In this document: in pieces, positions 24,531-34,593 of the stretch
Numbering within the stretch: the first letter of the stretch is position 1
Layout of the letters: the number at the start of each line of letters is the position of its first letter
From: an uncultured Muribaculaceae bacterium
Lineage (GTDB): Bacteria > Bacteroidota > Bacteroidia > Bacteroidales > Muribaculaceae
NCBI GenBank assembly: GCA_905233845.1
Contig: CAJOFH010000037.1
Location: 1 to 52,448, forward strand
Length of the DNA: 52,448 bases
Reading direction: 5' to 3'
Made by a program: the position numbers and the translations under genes
The notes under the pieces: model-generated
Database searches by the model: none
What the model was told of the DNA's origin: nothing
What the model saw: the letters and a program-made list of their open reading frames with translations, nothing else

Positions 24531-25257
24531 ATGTCAATCGAGATAAAATCAATCAAGGGATACTACTACCTGGATTCCTGGGTAATGTCGCACATCATTT
24601 ACCAAGCAACAATTAGTTTTTGCCAGCGTTATCTTAACAAACACAATGACCCAAGCGGTCGACTTTATGACCAAATGGTGATGGCAGCACGTAGTGCTCC
24701 AGCCAATATCGCCGAGGGATGTTCGCGCAGGCAAACCAGTCGTGAAGCCGAGATGCGTCTTACCGAGTGAGTTGCTCAGTGATTTCATGGCATTTTCCCT
24801 TACCTATAATATAGAACCTTGGCCAAAAGGTAGCGATAACTACCATGCGTTCCAAATGTTACAACTTGAGCGCCCAAATTATGGCGAGGATATAGAGCGC
24901 GATGCTTGGTTGCATGTTCAAGCACAACGCGAACGTTTTGCTCCTTGGGTTGAAAGTGACAATCTTGCAGTGAGAGTCAATTCATTAAAGCTGCTAATTA
25001 ATCGCAACATAAGTATGCTGCAAAAACTGATTTCGCGTCAGTTGGAAGATTTTAAGTCATCAGGAGGATTTACCGAGGGCCTTAGCAAAGAGCGGATAAA
25101 GACACAAGCATCGCAGTCCATAGAGCAAGGGGCTCCAAAGTGCCCAATATGTGGAAAACCGATGATTAAGCGCACAATCAAGCGAGGCGCAAAAGCCGGT
25201 CGCCAGTTTTGGGGATGTTCAGGCTATCCCGACTGCCAAGGCACATGCGAAGCCTGA
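24531..25257 (+). pseudogene. four-helix-bundle suffix protein, broken by a frameshift
   Basis: The N-terminal 79 residues (24531-24770) match the four-helix-bundle (S23/Avd-like) fold: SAPANIAEGCSRRQTSREAEMRLTE, given here only by its start SAPANIAEG. The frame then hits TGA. The continuation is in another frame (from about 24755 to 25257) as ELLSDFMAFSL, and ends with a topoisomerase-type zinc ribbon, CPICGKPM and FWGCSGYPDCQG. Family members normally read straight through; a deletion of some ten bases near 24762-24770 appears to have removed a few residues and the frame. Family function unknown. Confidence 0.7.
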
Positions 25258-25282
25258 AAAGCTACTTCTCACTTAATTTTTG

Positions 25283-25290
25283 TATATTTG
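25283..25290 (+). promoter_or_regulatory. -7 box TATATTTG for the dus gene
   Basis: TATATTTGC is a full match to the -7 consensus and lies 20 bases before the ATG at 25311. Confidence 0.55.
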
Positions 25291-25310
25291 CAGTCTAAAA
25301 ACGTCATTCA

Positions 25311-26303
25311 ATGAAAATTGGCAATATAGATTTAGGAACAAAGCCTGTGATGCTGGCGCCGATGGAGGATGTGACCGATGTTTCGTTCCGTCAGATTTGT
25401 CGCGAGCAAGGGGCTGATATGGTCTATACCGAGTTCGTGAGTGCCGATGCGGTGATTCGCAACATCGACAGCACTTTGCGCAAGATGGTCATTAATCCTG
25501 GCGAACGACCTGCGGCAATACAGATTTACGGCCGTGAGGTTGGGCCTATGGTTGAAGCTGCCAAGATAGCTCAGGAAGCTAAGCCCGAGGTGCTCGACAT
25601 CAACTTTGGGTGCCCTGTCAAGAAAGTGGCTCGCAAGGGTGCTGGTGCAGGCATGTTGCAGAATGTGCCTCTCTTGCTCGAAATCACACGCGAGGTGGTG
25701 AAGGCCGTTGACCTGCCAGTTACGGTGAAAACTCGTCTAGGTTGGGACTGCAACAACAAGATAATTGTGGAGCTAGCCGAGCAACTGCAAGACTGTGGTA
25801 TCCAGGCGTTGACGATTCACGGTCGCACGCGTTCGCAGATGTATAACGGTGAGGCCGATTGGACTCTCATTGGCGAGGTGAAGAATAACCCACGCATGAC
25901 AATACCCATCATTGGCAATGGCGACATTACTACACCACAAAAACTTGCTGTGTACTACGACCGCTATGGCGTAGACGGCATAATGGTGGGACGTGCCTCG
26001 ATAGGCGCGCCATGGATTTTCCGTGAAATGAAGCAGTACCTTCTCACAGGCGAGATTCCGGAGATTAGCCGAAAGGAGAAAATGGCGTTGATTTGCCGTC
26101 AGATTGACGAGAGCATCGACCGCATCGACGAGTACCGCGGCATCCTGCACATCCGCCGCCACCTTGCCGCCACTCCACTGTTTAAAGGCATTAAGAACTT
26201 CCGCGACACTCGCATTGCCATGCTTCGAGCCAACACCAAAGCAGAACTTACCGCCATCCTCGATTACATCGAGAACGACATATTTCCTTTGTTAAAGGCA
26301 TAA
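25311..26303 (+). CDS. dusB: tRNA-dihydrouridine synthase (DusB-like)
   Basis: A 330-residue FMN enzyme that reduces uridines in the tRNA D-loop. The N-terminal TIM barrel has APMEDVTDVSFR, the catalytic Cys101 in NFGCPVKKV, TIHGRTRSQMYNG and GNGDITTPQK; the C-terminal 80 residues form the helical tRNA-binding domain (LHIRRHLAATPLFKGIKNFR). Length and motifs fit DusB. The gene is monocistronic behind a -7 box and converges on ligA. Confidence 0.9.
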   Translation: MKIGNIDLGTKPVMLAPMEDVTDVSFRQICREQGADMVYTEFVSADAVIRNIDSTLRKMVINPGERPAAIQIYGREVGPMVEAAKIAQEAKPEVLDINFGCPVKKVARKGAGAGMLQNVPLLLEITREVVKAVDLPVTVKTRLGWDCNNKIIVELAEQLQDCGIQALTIHGRTRSQMYNGEADWTLIGEVKNNPRMTIPIIGNGDITTPQKLAVYYDRYGVDGIMVGRASIGAPWIFREMKQYLLTGEIPEISRKEKMALICRQIDESIDRIDEYRGILHIRRHLAATPLFKGIKNFRDTRIAMLRANTKAELTAILDYIENDIFPLLKA

Positions 26304-26330
26304 TGCACAATGCACAATGCATAATGCGCG
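26304..26330. repeat. AATGCACAATGCATAATGC intergenic repeat
   Basis: Tandem 9-10-base units (AATGCACAATGCACAATGC...) lie between the stops of dus and ligA, followed at 26340-26351 by ACTTCCTACTTT, the complement of the AGGAAGTAGGAAG motif near 32.35 and 52.29 kb. Confidence 0.6.
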
Positions 26331-26359
26331 GGTACGTTCACTTCCTACTTTTTCCTTAA

Positions 26360-28444
<2,085 letters not shown>

Positions 28445-28474
28445 TTAGTTATCGTTTTTTTCTTTTCTTTGTTG

Positions 28475-28482
28475 CAAATATA
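28475..28482 (-). promoter_or_regulatory. -7 box TATATTTG for ligA
   Basis: On the minus strand TATATTTGC lies 30 bases before the ligA ATG. The 120-base interval to the divergent gene is very AT-rich with no other clear signal. Confidence 0.5.
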
Positions 28483-28566
28483 ATCATTTTTCTTTTTATT
28501 TTTCTTTTATCGTTACTGAAAATCGTTTTTTTTGTTTCTTTTGGAGCTCTATATATTATTTTTGTG

Positions 28567-28574
28567 TAAATTTG
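28567..28574 (+). promoter_or_regulatory. -7 box TAAATTTG for the SUMF1-like/nuclease cluster
   Basis: TAAATTTGC matches the consensus and is 43 bases before the first SUMF1-like start. No further promoter is evident until mnmE, so the four genes may be one transcript. Confidence 0.5.
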
Positions 28575-28617
28575 CAGATTGTACAATAACAATTAAACAT
28601 AAAAGAGATAATAGAGA

Positions 28618-29457
28618 ATGAGAACTAATAGAAAATTATGGTTCGTTGCGATAGTAGCTGTGTTGCTGGCTTGCATGGCTGTGACTGTTGATGCCAAGGT
28701 GAAGAAAGGCAAGAAGAAAAAGGACGTAATTGTTTGTACGCACAAGTGTCCATTAGTGAAAGACACGTCTGGCAAAGCAAAAAATCTCACTTTCACAGTC
28801 AATGGCGTGAAGTTTGAGATGGTGCCTGTTGATGGAGGCTCTTATAAGACACAGAAATGTGATGAATATGATCCTACTGAGGAAAAAACCGTGGTTCTGA
28901 AATCCTATTATATTGGTCAAACTGAGGTCACTCAGGCACTATGGACGGCTGTGATGGGTGATAACCCCAGCAGATATAAAAATGACAAATATCCTGTGAT
29001 GACTGTTAGTTTTGACAACTGCCAGGTTTTTCTCAATAAACTTAATGAACTCACAGGCAAGAATTTTAGATTGCCCAGCGTTGTCGAATGGCAGTTTGCT
29101 GCAAGCGGTGGCAACAAGAGCAAGGGATATATCTATGCAGGTAGCAATGATCTCAATAAGGTGGCTTGGTATGAGAATAACAGCGATGGTAAGCTGCATG
29201 TAGTTGCCACTAAAGCTGCCAACGAGCTTGGCATTTATGACATGAGTGGCAACGTGTTTGAGTGGTGCAGTGACTATGATAATGGCATTCGCTCCACGTC
29301 TCCTGATATTGGCCCAGGGCTGGCTGCACCCACGGCTTATTATTGTGGTGGAAGTTGGTTGTTTCCGCCAAAACACAACGAGATTAAGTATAAAGAAAGT
29401 GCAAGAGCTTTTGACAAAAACGATAATGTAGGTCTCCGGCTTGCTTTAGATAAATAA
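28618..29457 (+). CDS. exported SUMF1/formylglycine-generating-enzyme-fold protein, copy 1
   Basis: A 279-residue protein with a signal peptide (to about DAKVKK) and a Lys-rich segment (KKGKKKKD), then a full FGE-sulfatase fold: FEMVPVDGGSYKT, YYIGQTEVTQALW, KYPVMTVSFDNC, FRLPSVVEWQFAASGG, NELGIYDMSGNVFEWC and GLRLALDK. The paired catalytic cysteines of real formylglycine enzymes are not at the expected C-terminal positions, so a structural or binding role is likelier. It is the first of two neighbouring paralogues. Confidence 0.8.
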   Translation: MRTNRKLWFVAIVAVLLACMAVTVDAKVKKGKKKKDVIVCTHKCPLVKDTSGKAKNLTFTVNGVKFEMVPVDGGSYKTQKCDEYDPTEEKTVVLKSYYIGQTEVTQALWTAVMGDNPSRYKNDKYPVMTVSFDNCQVFLNKLNELTGKNFRLPSVVEWQFAASGGNKSKGYIYAGSNDLNKVAWYENNSDGKLHVVATKAANELGIYDMSGNVFEWCSDYDNGIRSTSPDIGPGLAAPTAYYCGGSWLFPPKHNEIKYKESARAFDKNDNVGLRLALDK

Positions 29458-29481
29458 ATGTTTCGATATAATATAACAAAG

Positions 29482-30324
29482 ATGAAGATTTATAACCGAA
29501 GTTTATGGGTTGTCGCTATAGTGGCAATGTTGCTGATTGGTACAACAAGTGATGTTGAAGCCAAGGTAAAGAAGGGTAATGCAAAAAAAACTAACGCTAC
29601 TACAGGCAAAGTTTCCTCAAAAACAACCAAGAAATCAAGTAGTAACAATTTGACTTTCACGGTTAAGGGAGTGAAGTTTGAGATGGTGCCTGTTGATGGC
29701 GGCTCTTACAAGATGCTCAACCGCGTTGGTTATGATGAATATGAAGAAAACGACGTCACTTTGAATTCATTTTACATTGGCCAAACCGAGGTGACACAGG
29801 AATTATGGAAGGCTGTAATGGACGAATTTACCTTCGACCCTAACGAGTTCAAGAACGACAAGTGGCCTGTTGCTAATGTGTCCCATATGAGTTGCGACGC
29901 CTTTGTTTATACTCTTAATAAACTTACAGGCATGCATTTCCGTCTGCCTACTTCTGCCGAGTGGCAATTTGCCGCACGAGGTGGCAATAAGAGTAAACAC
30001 TATAAGTATGCTGGGGGCAATGATATTAATGAGGTTGCTTGGTATGAAGGCAACAGTGGCAGTAAGCCTCACAATGTGGCTACCAAGAAGGCCAATGAGC
30101 TTGGCATCTACGACATGAGTGGCAACGTGAGTGAGTGGTGTGCTGAATATGATGATGGCACTCGTTCCACCGATCCCAATGTCCCAGGTCGCGCTGTGCC
30201 CCAAGCCACATTCTACAATGGTGGTTGGAATAACACCGCTCAGGAATGTGAGATAAAATATATGGATATGAATGACGGTCAAAGCTATCCTTTCATTGGC
30301 CTACGTCTTGCTTTGGATAAATAA
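29482..30324 (+). CDS. exported SUMF1-fold protein, copy 2
   Basis: A 280-residue paralogue of the previous gene, with signal MKIYNRSLWVVAIVAMLLIG, a basic Lys/Thr-rich segment (KKGNAKKTNATT) and the same series FEMVPVDGGSYKM, FYIGQTEVTQELW, FRLPTSAEWQFAARGG, GIYDMSGNVSEWC, GLRLALDK. An in-frame ATG at 29458 directly touches the stop of copy 1; the ATG at 29482 gives the better signal peptide. FGE catalytic cysteines are again absent. The two copies have diverged clearly in their insert regions, so the duplication is not recent. Confidence 0.8.
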   Translation: MKIYNRSLWVVAIVAMLLIGTTSDVEAKVKKGNAKKTNATTGKVSSKTTKKSSSNNLTFTVKGVKFEMVPVDGGSYKMLNRVGYDEYEENDVTLNSFYIGQTEVTQELWKAVMDEFTFDPNEFKNDKWPVANVSHMSCDAFVYTLNKLTGMHFRLPTSAEWQFAARGGNKSKHYKYAGGNDINEVAWYEGNSGSKPHNVATKKANELGIYDMSGNVSEWCAEYDDGTRSTDPNVPGRAVPQATFYNGGWNNTAQECEIKYMDMNDGQSYPFIGLRLALDK

Positions 30325-30331
30325 ATGTGTG

Positions 30332-31216
30332 ATGATTGAGAAAAACAAGATAAAACGTTGGCTGCAGTGGGCAGCCTGGCTGGCGGTGGTTGTGCTGCTT
30401 GTTGTTTTCTATTCCAACAAAGGAGACGACGATGAGACTGCACAAACTGGCGATGAGCAATCGCTTGTGATGTTTCCCGACGACGATAAAGGCAATGTTG
30501 GCACTAAGCAAGAGAAAAACGATGCGGTAGCAAATTATGAGAGTGTGATGCTTCCGCAAGGACTTAGCGACCGCGTGGTGAAATACAAAGGGTATACTGC
30601 TCATTTCAACAAGGAACTGCACATTCCCAACTGCGTCACCTACGAGATTACAGCCTCCGAGGCTCGTGGCAAGCTCGACCGCACTGGTGACTTCGAGCGC
30701 GACAAGAGTGTGGCTGGATGTCCCAACTGGTGGGACTACCGTGACTCGGGCTACGACCGTGGGCACATGGCTCCGGCCGGTGATATGAAGTGGGACGAGG
30801 AGGCGATGAACGAGACCTTCTACCTCACCAATGTGTGTCCCCAAGATGCCGCCCTCAATGCTGGTATGTGGAACGATATCGAGATGAAGGTTCGCGAGTG
30901 GGCACGCCGTGACAAGTCGCTCGTCGTGGTGACAGGACCTATTATGGGCAATAGCAGCGAAACTATTGGCCAGGACATGGACATCGCTGTTCCCGAAGCG
31001 TTCTTCAAAGTGATTTTGTCGCCCAACACCACTCCCAAGAAGGCGATTGCATTTATCTGTCCTAATCGCTCATGTGGAGGCACTATGAAAAGCTATGCTG
31101 TCAGTGTTGATGAGGTGGAAAAACGCACTGGCATGAACTTCTTCAACACCCTTCCCGATGATGTGGAAAACAGCATCGAGTCGTCTTGCAACCTAAACCA
31201 ATGGCTATACCGATGA
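30332..31216 (+). CDS. membrane-anchored DNA/RNA non-specific endonuclease, copy 1
   Basis: A 294-residue protein from the ATG at 30332, 7 bases after the previous stop. An N-terminal signal anchor (about residues 10-28, KRWLQWAAWLAVVVLLVVF) is followed by a linker and a beta-beta-alpha-metal NUC1 domain. The active-site DRGHMAPAGDM and the following FYLTNVCPQDAALNAGMWNDIE (here its key Asn and Glu) are intact. It should cut DNA and RNA without sequence preference outside the cytoplasmic membrane, with Mg2+. An inhibitor gene is not seen, in keeping with extracytoplasmic action. Confidence 0.85.
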   Translation: MIEKNKIKRWLQWAAWLAVVVLLVVFYSNKGDDDETAQTGDEQSLVMFPDDDKGNVGTKQEKNDAVANYESVMLPQGLSDRVVKYKGYTAHFNKELHIPNCVTYEITASEARGKLDRTGDFERDKSVAGCPNWWDYRDSGYDRGHMAPAGDMKWDEEAMNETFYLTNVCPQDAALNAGMWNDIEMKVREWARRDKSLVVVTGPIMGNSSETIGQDMDIAVPEAFFKVILSPNTTPKKAIAFICPNRSCGGTMKSYAVSVDEVEKRTGMNFFNTLPDDVENSIESSCNLNQWLYR

Positions 31217-31262
31217 TATTTGGCATCATTTTTGCTTAAATTCTCATGATATTAACTGAAAA

Positions 31263-32318
31263 ATGGTGAAAATGATGAAGAAGTTTGGAAAATTTGGTGT
31301 GATATGCATCGCCACAATTATAGTGGTGTTGATGGTGTCGCTTTATGTTGACGCTCGGATGAAGTCGAACAAAATGTTGCGTCAAGCAATTGAGCAGCAG
31401 ATAGGTCATGATTACTATCGTTATGGTGACGATGGGCAGTGGTTGTTCAAGTCAAATAAGAAGAAAAACAAAAAGAATAAAAAGCAAAAGAAGAATAAAA
31501 ACAAGAGTTGGGAGCGTGAGCAGTTTTGGCAGAGACCGAACTATGAGAGCTACGCACCGAAACCTGCATCAAAACCAGCACCGAGAATAACTCCCAAAAG
31601 TGATAACAGACAGTTGGCATCGGCGACATCGCTCACCGATGTGCGCATCAATAGCCGTTACAGCAATGTGACAAAGCGCTACACTGCAATGACTGTGAAC
31701 TTTAATTCAGCCTACCGTGTGCCAAACTGTGTGAGTTATGTGCTAACAAGCGGCATGATTGACATCACTAATGGACCTAACGCTCAAAATCGTCGCAACT
31801 ACAAGTTCTATGCCGACAACTCGGTGAGAGGTTGTCCTGAGTGGTATGAATACAAGGGTAGCGGCTATGACCGTGGGCACATGGCTCCTGCCAACGATAT
31901 GCGTTGGAGTCCTCAGTCGATGCAGGACTGCTTCTTGATGACCAATATCTGTCCTCAAGACCACGACCTCAATGGTGGTAGCTGGAATAAGTTGGAACTA
32001 AAAATCCATGACTGGGCAAAACGGCATGGCAAGATTATTGTTGCCACTGGGCCCATTTTCAACGGAAACAGCAGACGAATTGGCAATAACAATGATATTG
32101 TGGTGCCAGCAGGATTCTTCAAGGTAGTGCTTGACCCGACAGCCAACCGAGCCATCGGTTTCGTCTATGAAAACCATGAGGGTGGGGGAGGTGTCGCCCG
32201 CCATGCATGCTCGGTCGACGAAGTGGAACGCATCACTGGCCATGACTTCTTCAGCGCACTGCCCGACAATGTTGAGAGCCAGGTTGAGAGCACATTCAAC
32301 TTCGACCAGTGGAATTAA
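31263..32318 (+). CDS. membrane-anchored DNA/RNA non-specific endonuclease, copy 2
   Basis: A 351-residue paralogue. A signal anchor (residues 8-29) is followed by a strikingly basic segment, about residues 63-81, made of Lys and Asn only, then a Pro-rich linker and the NUC1 domain with YDRGHMAPANDM and the Asn/Glu pair in NGGSWNKLELK. The basic stretch could hold the anionic substrate close to the membrane. The two nucleases share the core but differ in linker and length. Starts at 31272 and 31275 are possible. Confidence 0.85.
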   Translation: MVKMMKKFGKFGVICIATIIVVLMVSLYVDARMKSNKMLRQAIEQQIGHDYYRYGDDGQWLFKSNKKKNKKNKKQKKNKNKSWEREQFWQRPNYESYAPKPASKPAPRITPKSDNRQLASATSLTDVRINSRYSNVTKRYTAMTVNFNSAYRVPNCVSYVLTSGMIDITNGPNAQNRRNYKFYADNSVRGCPEWYEYKGSGYDRGHMAPANDMRWSPQSMQDCFLMTNICPQDHDLNGGSWNKLELKIHDWAKRHGKIIVATGPIFNGNSRRIGNNNDIVVPAGFFKVVLDPTANRAIGFVYENHEGGGGVARHACSVDEVERITGHDFFSALPDNVESQVESTFNFDQWN

Positions 32319-32441
32319 TTCAATGCATAATGCACAATTCATAATGCATAATAAGGAGGAAGTAGGAAGTAACTACTCTCAACTCTTCACTCTCAACTCT
32401 CAACTCTCCACTAAAAAACTAAAAAAACTGACAACTGAGAT
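32319..32441. repeat. intergenic simple-repeat cluster before mnmE
   Basis: AATGCATAATGC-type units (32322-32352) are followed by GGAGGAAGTAGGAAGT (32354-32370) and by CTCAACTCT units (about 32376-32409). The first two motifs recur at 23.1, 26.3 and 52.3 kb. No promoter box was identified in it. Confidence 0.6.
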
Positions 32442-33812
32442 ATGGACACAATTTGCGCAGTATCTACTCCTCATGGCATGGGAGGTATAGCGGTGATTAG
32501 AGTGAGCGGTGACGATTCTATCGACATCGTGCAGCAGCGATGGCGTGGTATGCTCTTAAGCGACATGGCCAGCCACACTGCACATCTGGGACACGTCCTT
32601 GACTCACATGGTGAAATCCTTGATGAGGCGGTGCTCACGCTGTTTCGTGCTCCAAACTCGTTCACCGGAGAGGATGTGGTTGAGATTTCGTGCCATGGCT
32701 CAATGTGGATACAGCAGCAGATTGTCAGCTCCCTCATCGATGCTGGATGCCGCGCAGCTATGGGTGGAGAGTTCACTCAGCGTGCCTTTGCCAATGGCAA
32801 GATCGACCTCTCACAAGCCGAAGCGATTGCCGACGTGATAGCTTCGCAGTCACGGGCCTCGCACCATGTGGCGATGAACCAGATGCGTGGCGCCTTCAGC
32901 CGCCAGTTGAGCACTCTGCGCTCTCAGTTGTTGCAGTTTGTGTCGCTTATAGAACTTGAGTTGGATTTCAGCGAGGAAGACGTTACTTTTGCCGATCGCT
33001 CGCGACTGACCAATCTTGCAGCCTATATTAAATCAGTCATTGACTCGCTGGCACAGTCTTATCAAGCGGGTAACGCCATCAAGAACGGCCTTCCAGTGGC
33101 TATCGTTGGCCCCACCAATGCTGGCAAATCAACGCTTCTCAACACCTTGCTGGGCGACGACCGAGCTCTGGTGAGCGATATCAAGGGCACCACGCGCGAC
33201 GTTATAGAGGACACAATCGTGATGGGAGGAACCTTGATTCGCTTTATCGACACGGCGGGAATCCGTGAGTCGAGCGACGTTATTGAGAGCATGGGCATTA
33301 AGCGCTCGTTCAAGAAGATGGACGAGGCTCGCATCGTGCTCTGGGTGGTTGATGTTACTGCTCCAATAAGTGAATTGGAAGAATTCTACTCGCAAATTAA
33401 GGATCACTGCCAGGACAAGGAGGTGATTGTCGTCGTCAACAAGGTTGACGCAGGAAACTCTTTGCCAATTATCAATAAGCATATAGACCTGGATTTAACA
33501 ATTGTCGAAATTTCGGCTAAAGAAGGCACGGGTGTGGAACACCTCAAGGAAGTGATAGTTGACATTGCTGCCCTGCCACAGGTCAATGATGAGAATGCAG
33601 TGATTGTGACAAACTCTCGTCACTATCACGCTCTAGTGAGAGCCAGTGAAGCTCTCGACCGCACTCTGCAGGGCTTGGAAAGCAGCCTCAGCGGCGACCT
33701 CCTGAGTCAGGACATCCGTGAGTGCATGCACTATCTGGGCGAAATCACCGGTGAAATCTCTACCGATGATATTTTAGGAGAAATATTCTCACACTTCTGC
33801 ATCGGAAAATAG
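32442..33812 (+). CDS. mnmE: tRNA uridine-5-carboxymethylaminomethyl modification GTPase
   Basis: A 456-residue protein, the standard length, that with MnmG modifies the wobble uridine of several tRNAs. The N-terminal folate-binding domain starts DTICAVSTPHGMGGIAVIR. The inserted G domain has GPTNAGKSTLLN (P loop), DTAGIRES and NKVD. The helical domain ends with the invariant C-terminal FCIGK containing the catalytic Cys. It follows the nuclease cluster after a repeat-filled gap and precedes the SDR gene by 12 bases. Confidence 0.95.
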   Translation: MDTICAVSTPHGMGGIAVIRVSGDDSIDIVQQRWRGMLLSDMASHTAHLGHVLDSHGEILDEAVLTLFRAPNSFTGEDVVEISCHGSMWIQQQIVSSLIDAGCRAAMGGEFTQRAFANGKIDLSQAEAIADVIASQSRASHHVAMNQMRGAFSRQLSTLRSQLLQFVSLIELELDFSEEDVTFADRSRLTNLAAYIKSVIDSLAQSYQAGNAIKNGLPVAIVGPTNAGKSTLLNTLLGDDRALVSDIKGTTRDVIEDTIVMGGTLIRFIDTAGIRESSDVIESMGIKRSFKKMDEARIVLWVVDVTAPISELEEFYSQIKDHCQDKEVIVVVNKVDAGNSLPIINKHIDLDLTIVEISAKEGTGVEHLKEVIVDIAALPQVNDENAVIVTNSRHYHALVRASEALDRTLQGLESSLSGDLLSQDIRECMHYLGEITGEISTDDILGEIFSHFCIGK

Positions 33813-33824
33813 CTCTAATGAGGT

Positions 33825-34589
33825 ATGTTAACAGGGTTCTGGAAAAATATTGTTTGTCCTCCCAAGTATATCAGTGACAAGAGGCTGAGAGCGGTTTTTG
33901 CAGGCAAGTGGGTCGTAATCACAGGGGCTTCTTCGGGCATTGGCGAGGCTTTGACGCTTAGATTGATAGGTGCTAAGGCACGTCTCTATCTCATTGCTCG
34001 CAATGAGGAAAAGTTGAAATCCTTGTGTGACAAGGCGCGTGAGAATGGATGCGAGGCACGTTATAAAGCTATCGACTTAAGGCAGCGCGAAGAACTTGAT
34101 GCATGGTGCGAAACTCTCAGAGAAGAACTGCCCGAGGTGTCTTTCCTCTTTTGTAATGCAGGGAAATCAATCCACCGAAATATCAGTGATTCTATCGACA
34201 GGATGCATGACTTCGACCGTACTATGGATTTGAACTACCGTTCTATGGTGGCGTTGTCGCTTGCCTTAATGCCGTCGTTGCGTGAAGCTGGTGGGCACAT
34301 TGTCTATACCTCCTCGGTGAGCAGCCGATATCCATTTGTTCCTGGTTGGTCGGCCTATCACTCATCAAAATGTGCCGCCAATGCTTGGTGCTGTACAGCT
34401 CGCAGAGAGCATAAAAAGCTTGGGGTGAAAGTGCAAGTGGCTTATATGCCACTGGTGCATACCCCCATGTCGGATGTGAATGAGGCTTATAAGAAACTGC
34501 CCGCTTATTCTGCCGATGAAGGTGCACGCATTCTGTTGAAGCTTGCGATGAGTAATAAGTTCAGATATAAGCCTTGGTGGGCACTTTAG
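33825..34589 (+). CDS. short-chain dehydrogenase/reductase
   Basis: A 254-residue classical SDR with about 25 extra residues at the front (FWKNIVCPPKYISDKR). The NAD(P) site is TGASSGIGE with LIARNEEKL, which favours NADPH by its Arg; NAG follows, and the catalytic triad is in SSVSSRYPFVPGWSAYHSSK. The C-terminus is short. Only four bases separate it from the AMP-ligase gene, so the two probably act on related acyl or aldehyde substrates; which ones is not readable. A distant likeness to acyl-CoA or ketoacyl reductases is a guess. Confidence 0.85.
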   Translation: MLTGFWKNIVCPPKYISDKRLRAVFAGKWVVITGASSGIGEALTLRLIGAKARLYLIARNEEKLKSLCDKARENGCEARYKAIDLRQREELDAWCETLREELPEVSFLFCNAGKSIHRNISDSIDRMHDFDRTMDLNYRSMVALSLALMPSLREAGGHIVYTSSVSSRYPFVPGWSAYHSSKCAANAWCCTARREHKKLGVKVQVAYMPLVHTPMSDVNEAYKKLPAYSADEGARILLKLAMSNKFRYKPWWAL

Positions 34590-34593
34590 TATT

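Noticed and set aside
24531-25257. Programmed frameshift as in insertion-sequence transposases
   Set aside because: There is no slippery A-rich heptamer or downstream structure at the break, and the protein is not a transposase; a small deletion explains it better.
28618-30324. Active formylglycine-generating enzymes for sulfatases
   Set aside because: The fold is right but the catalytic cysteine pair is not at its usual C-terminal place, and no sulfatase gene is nearby.
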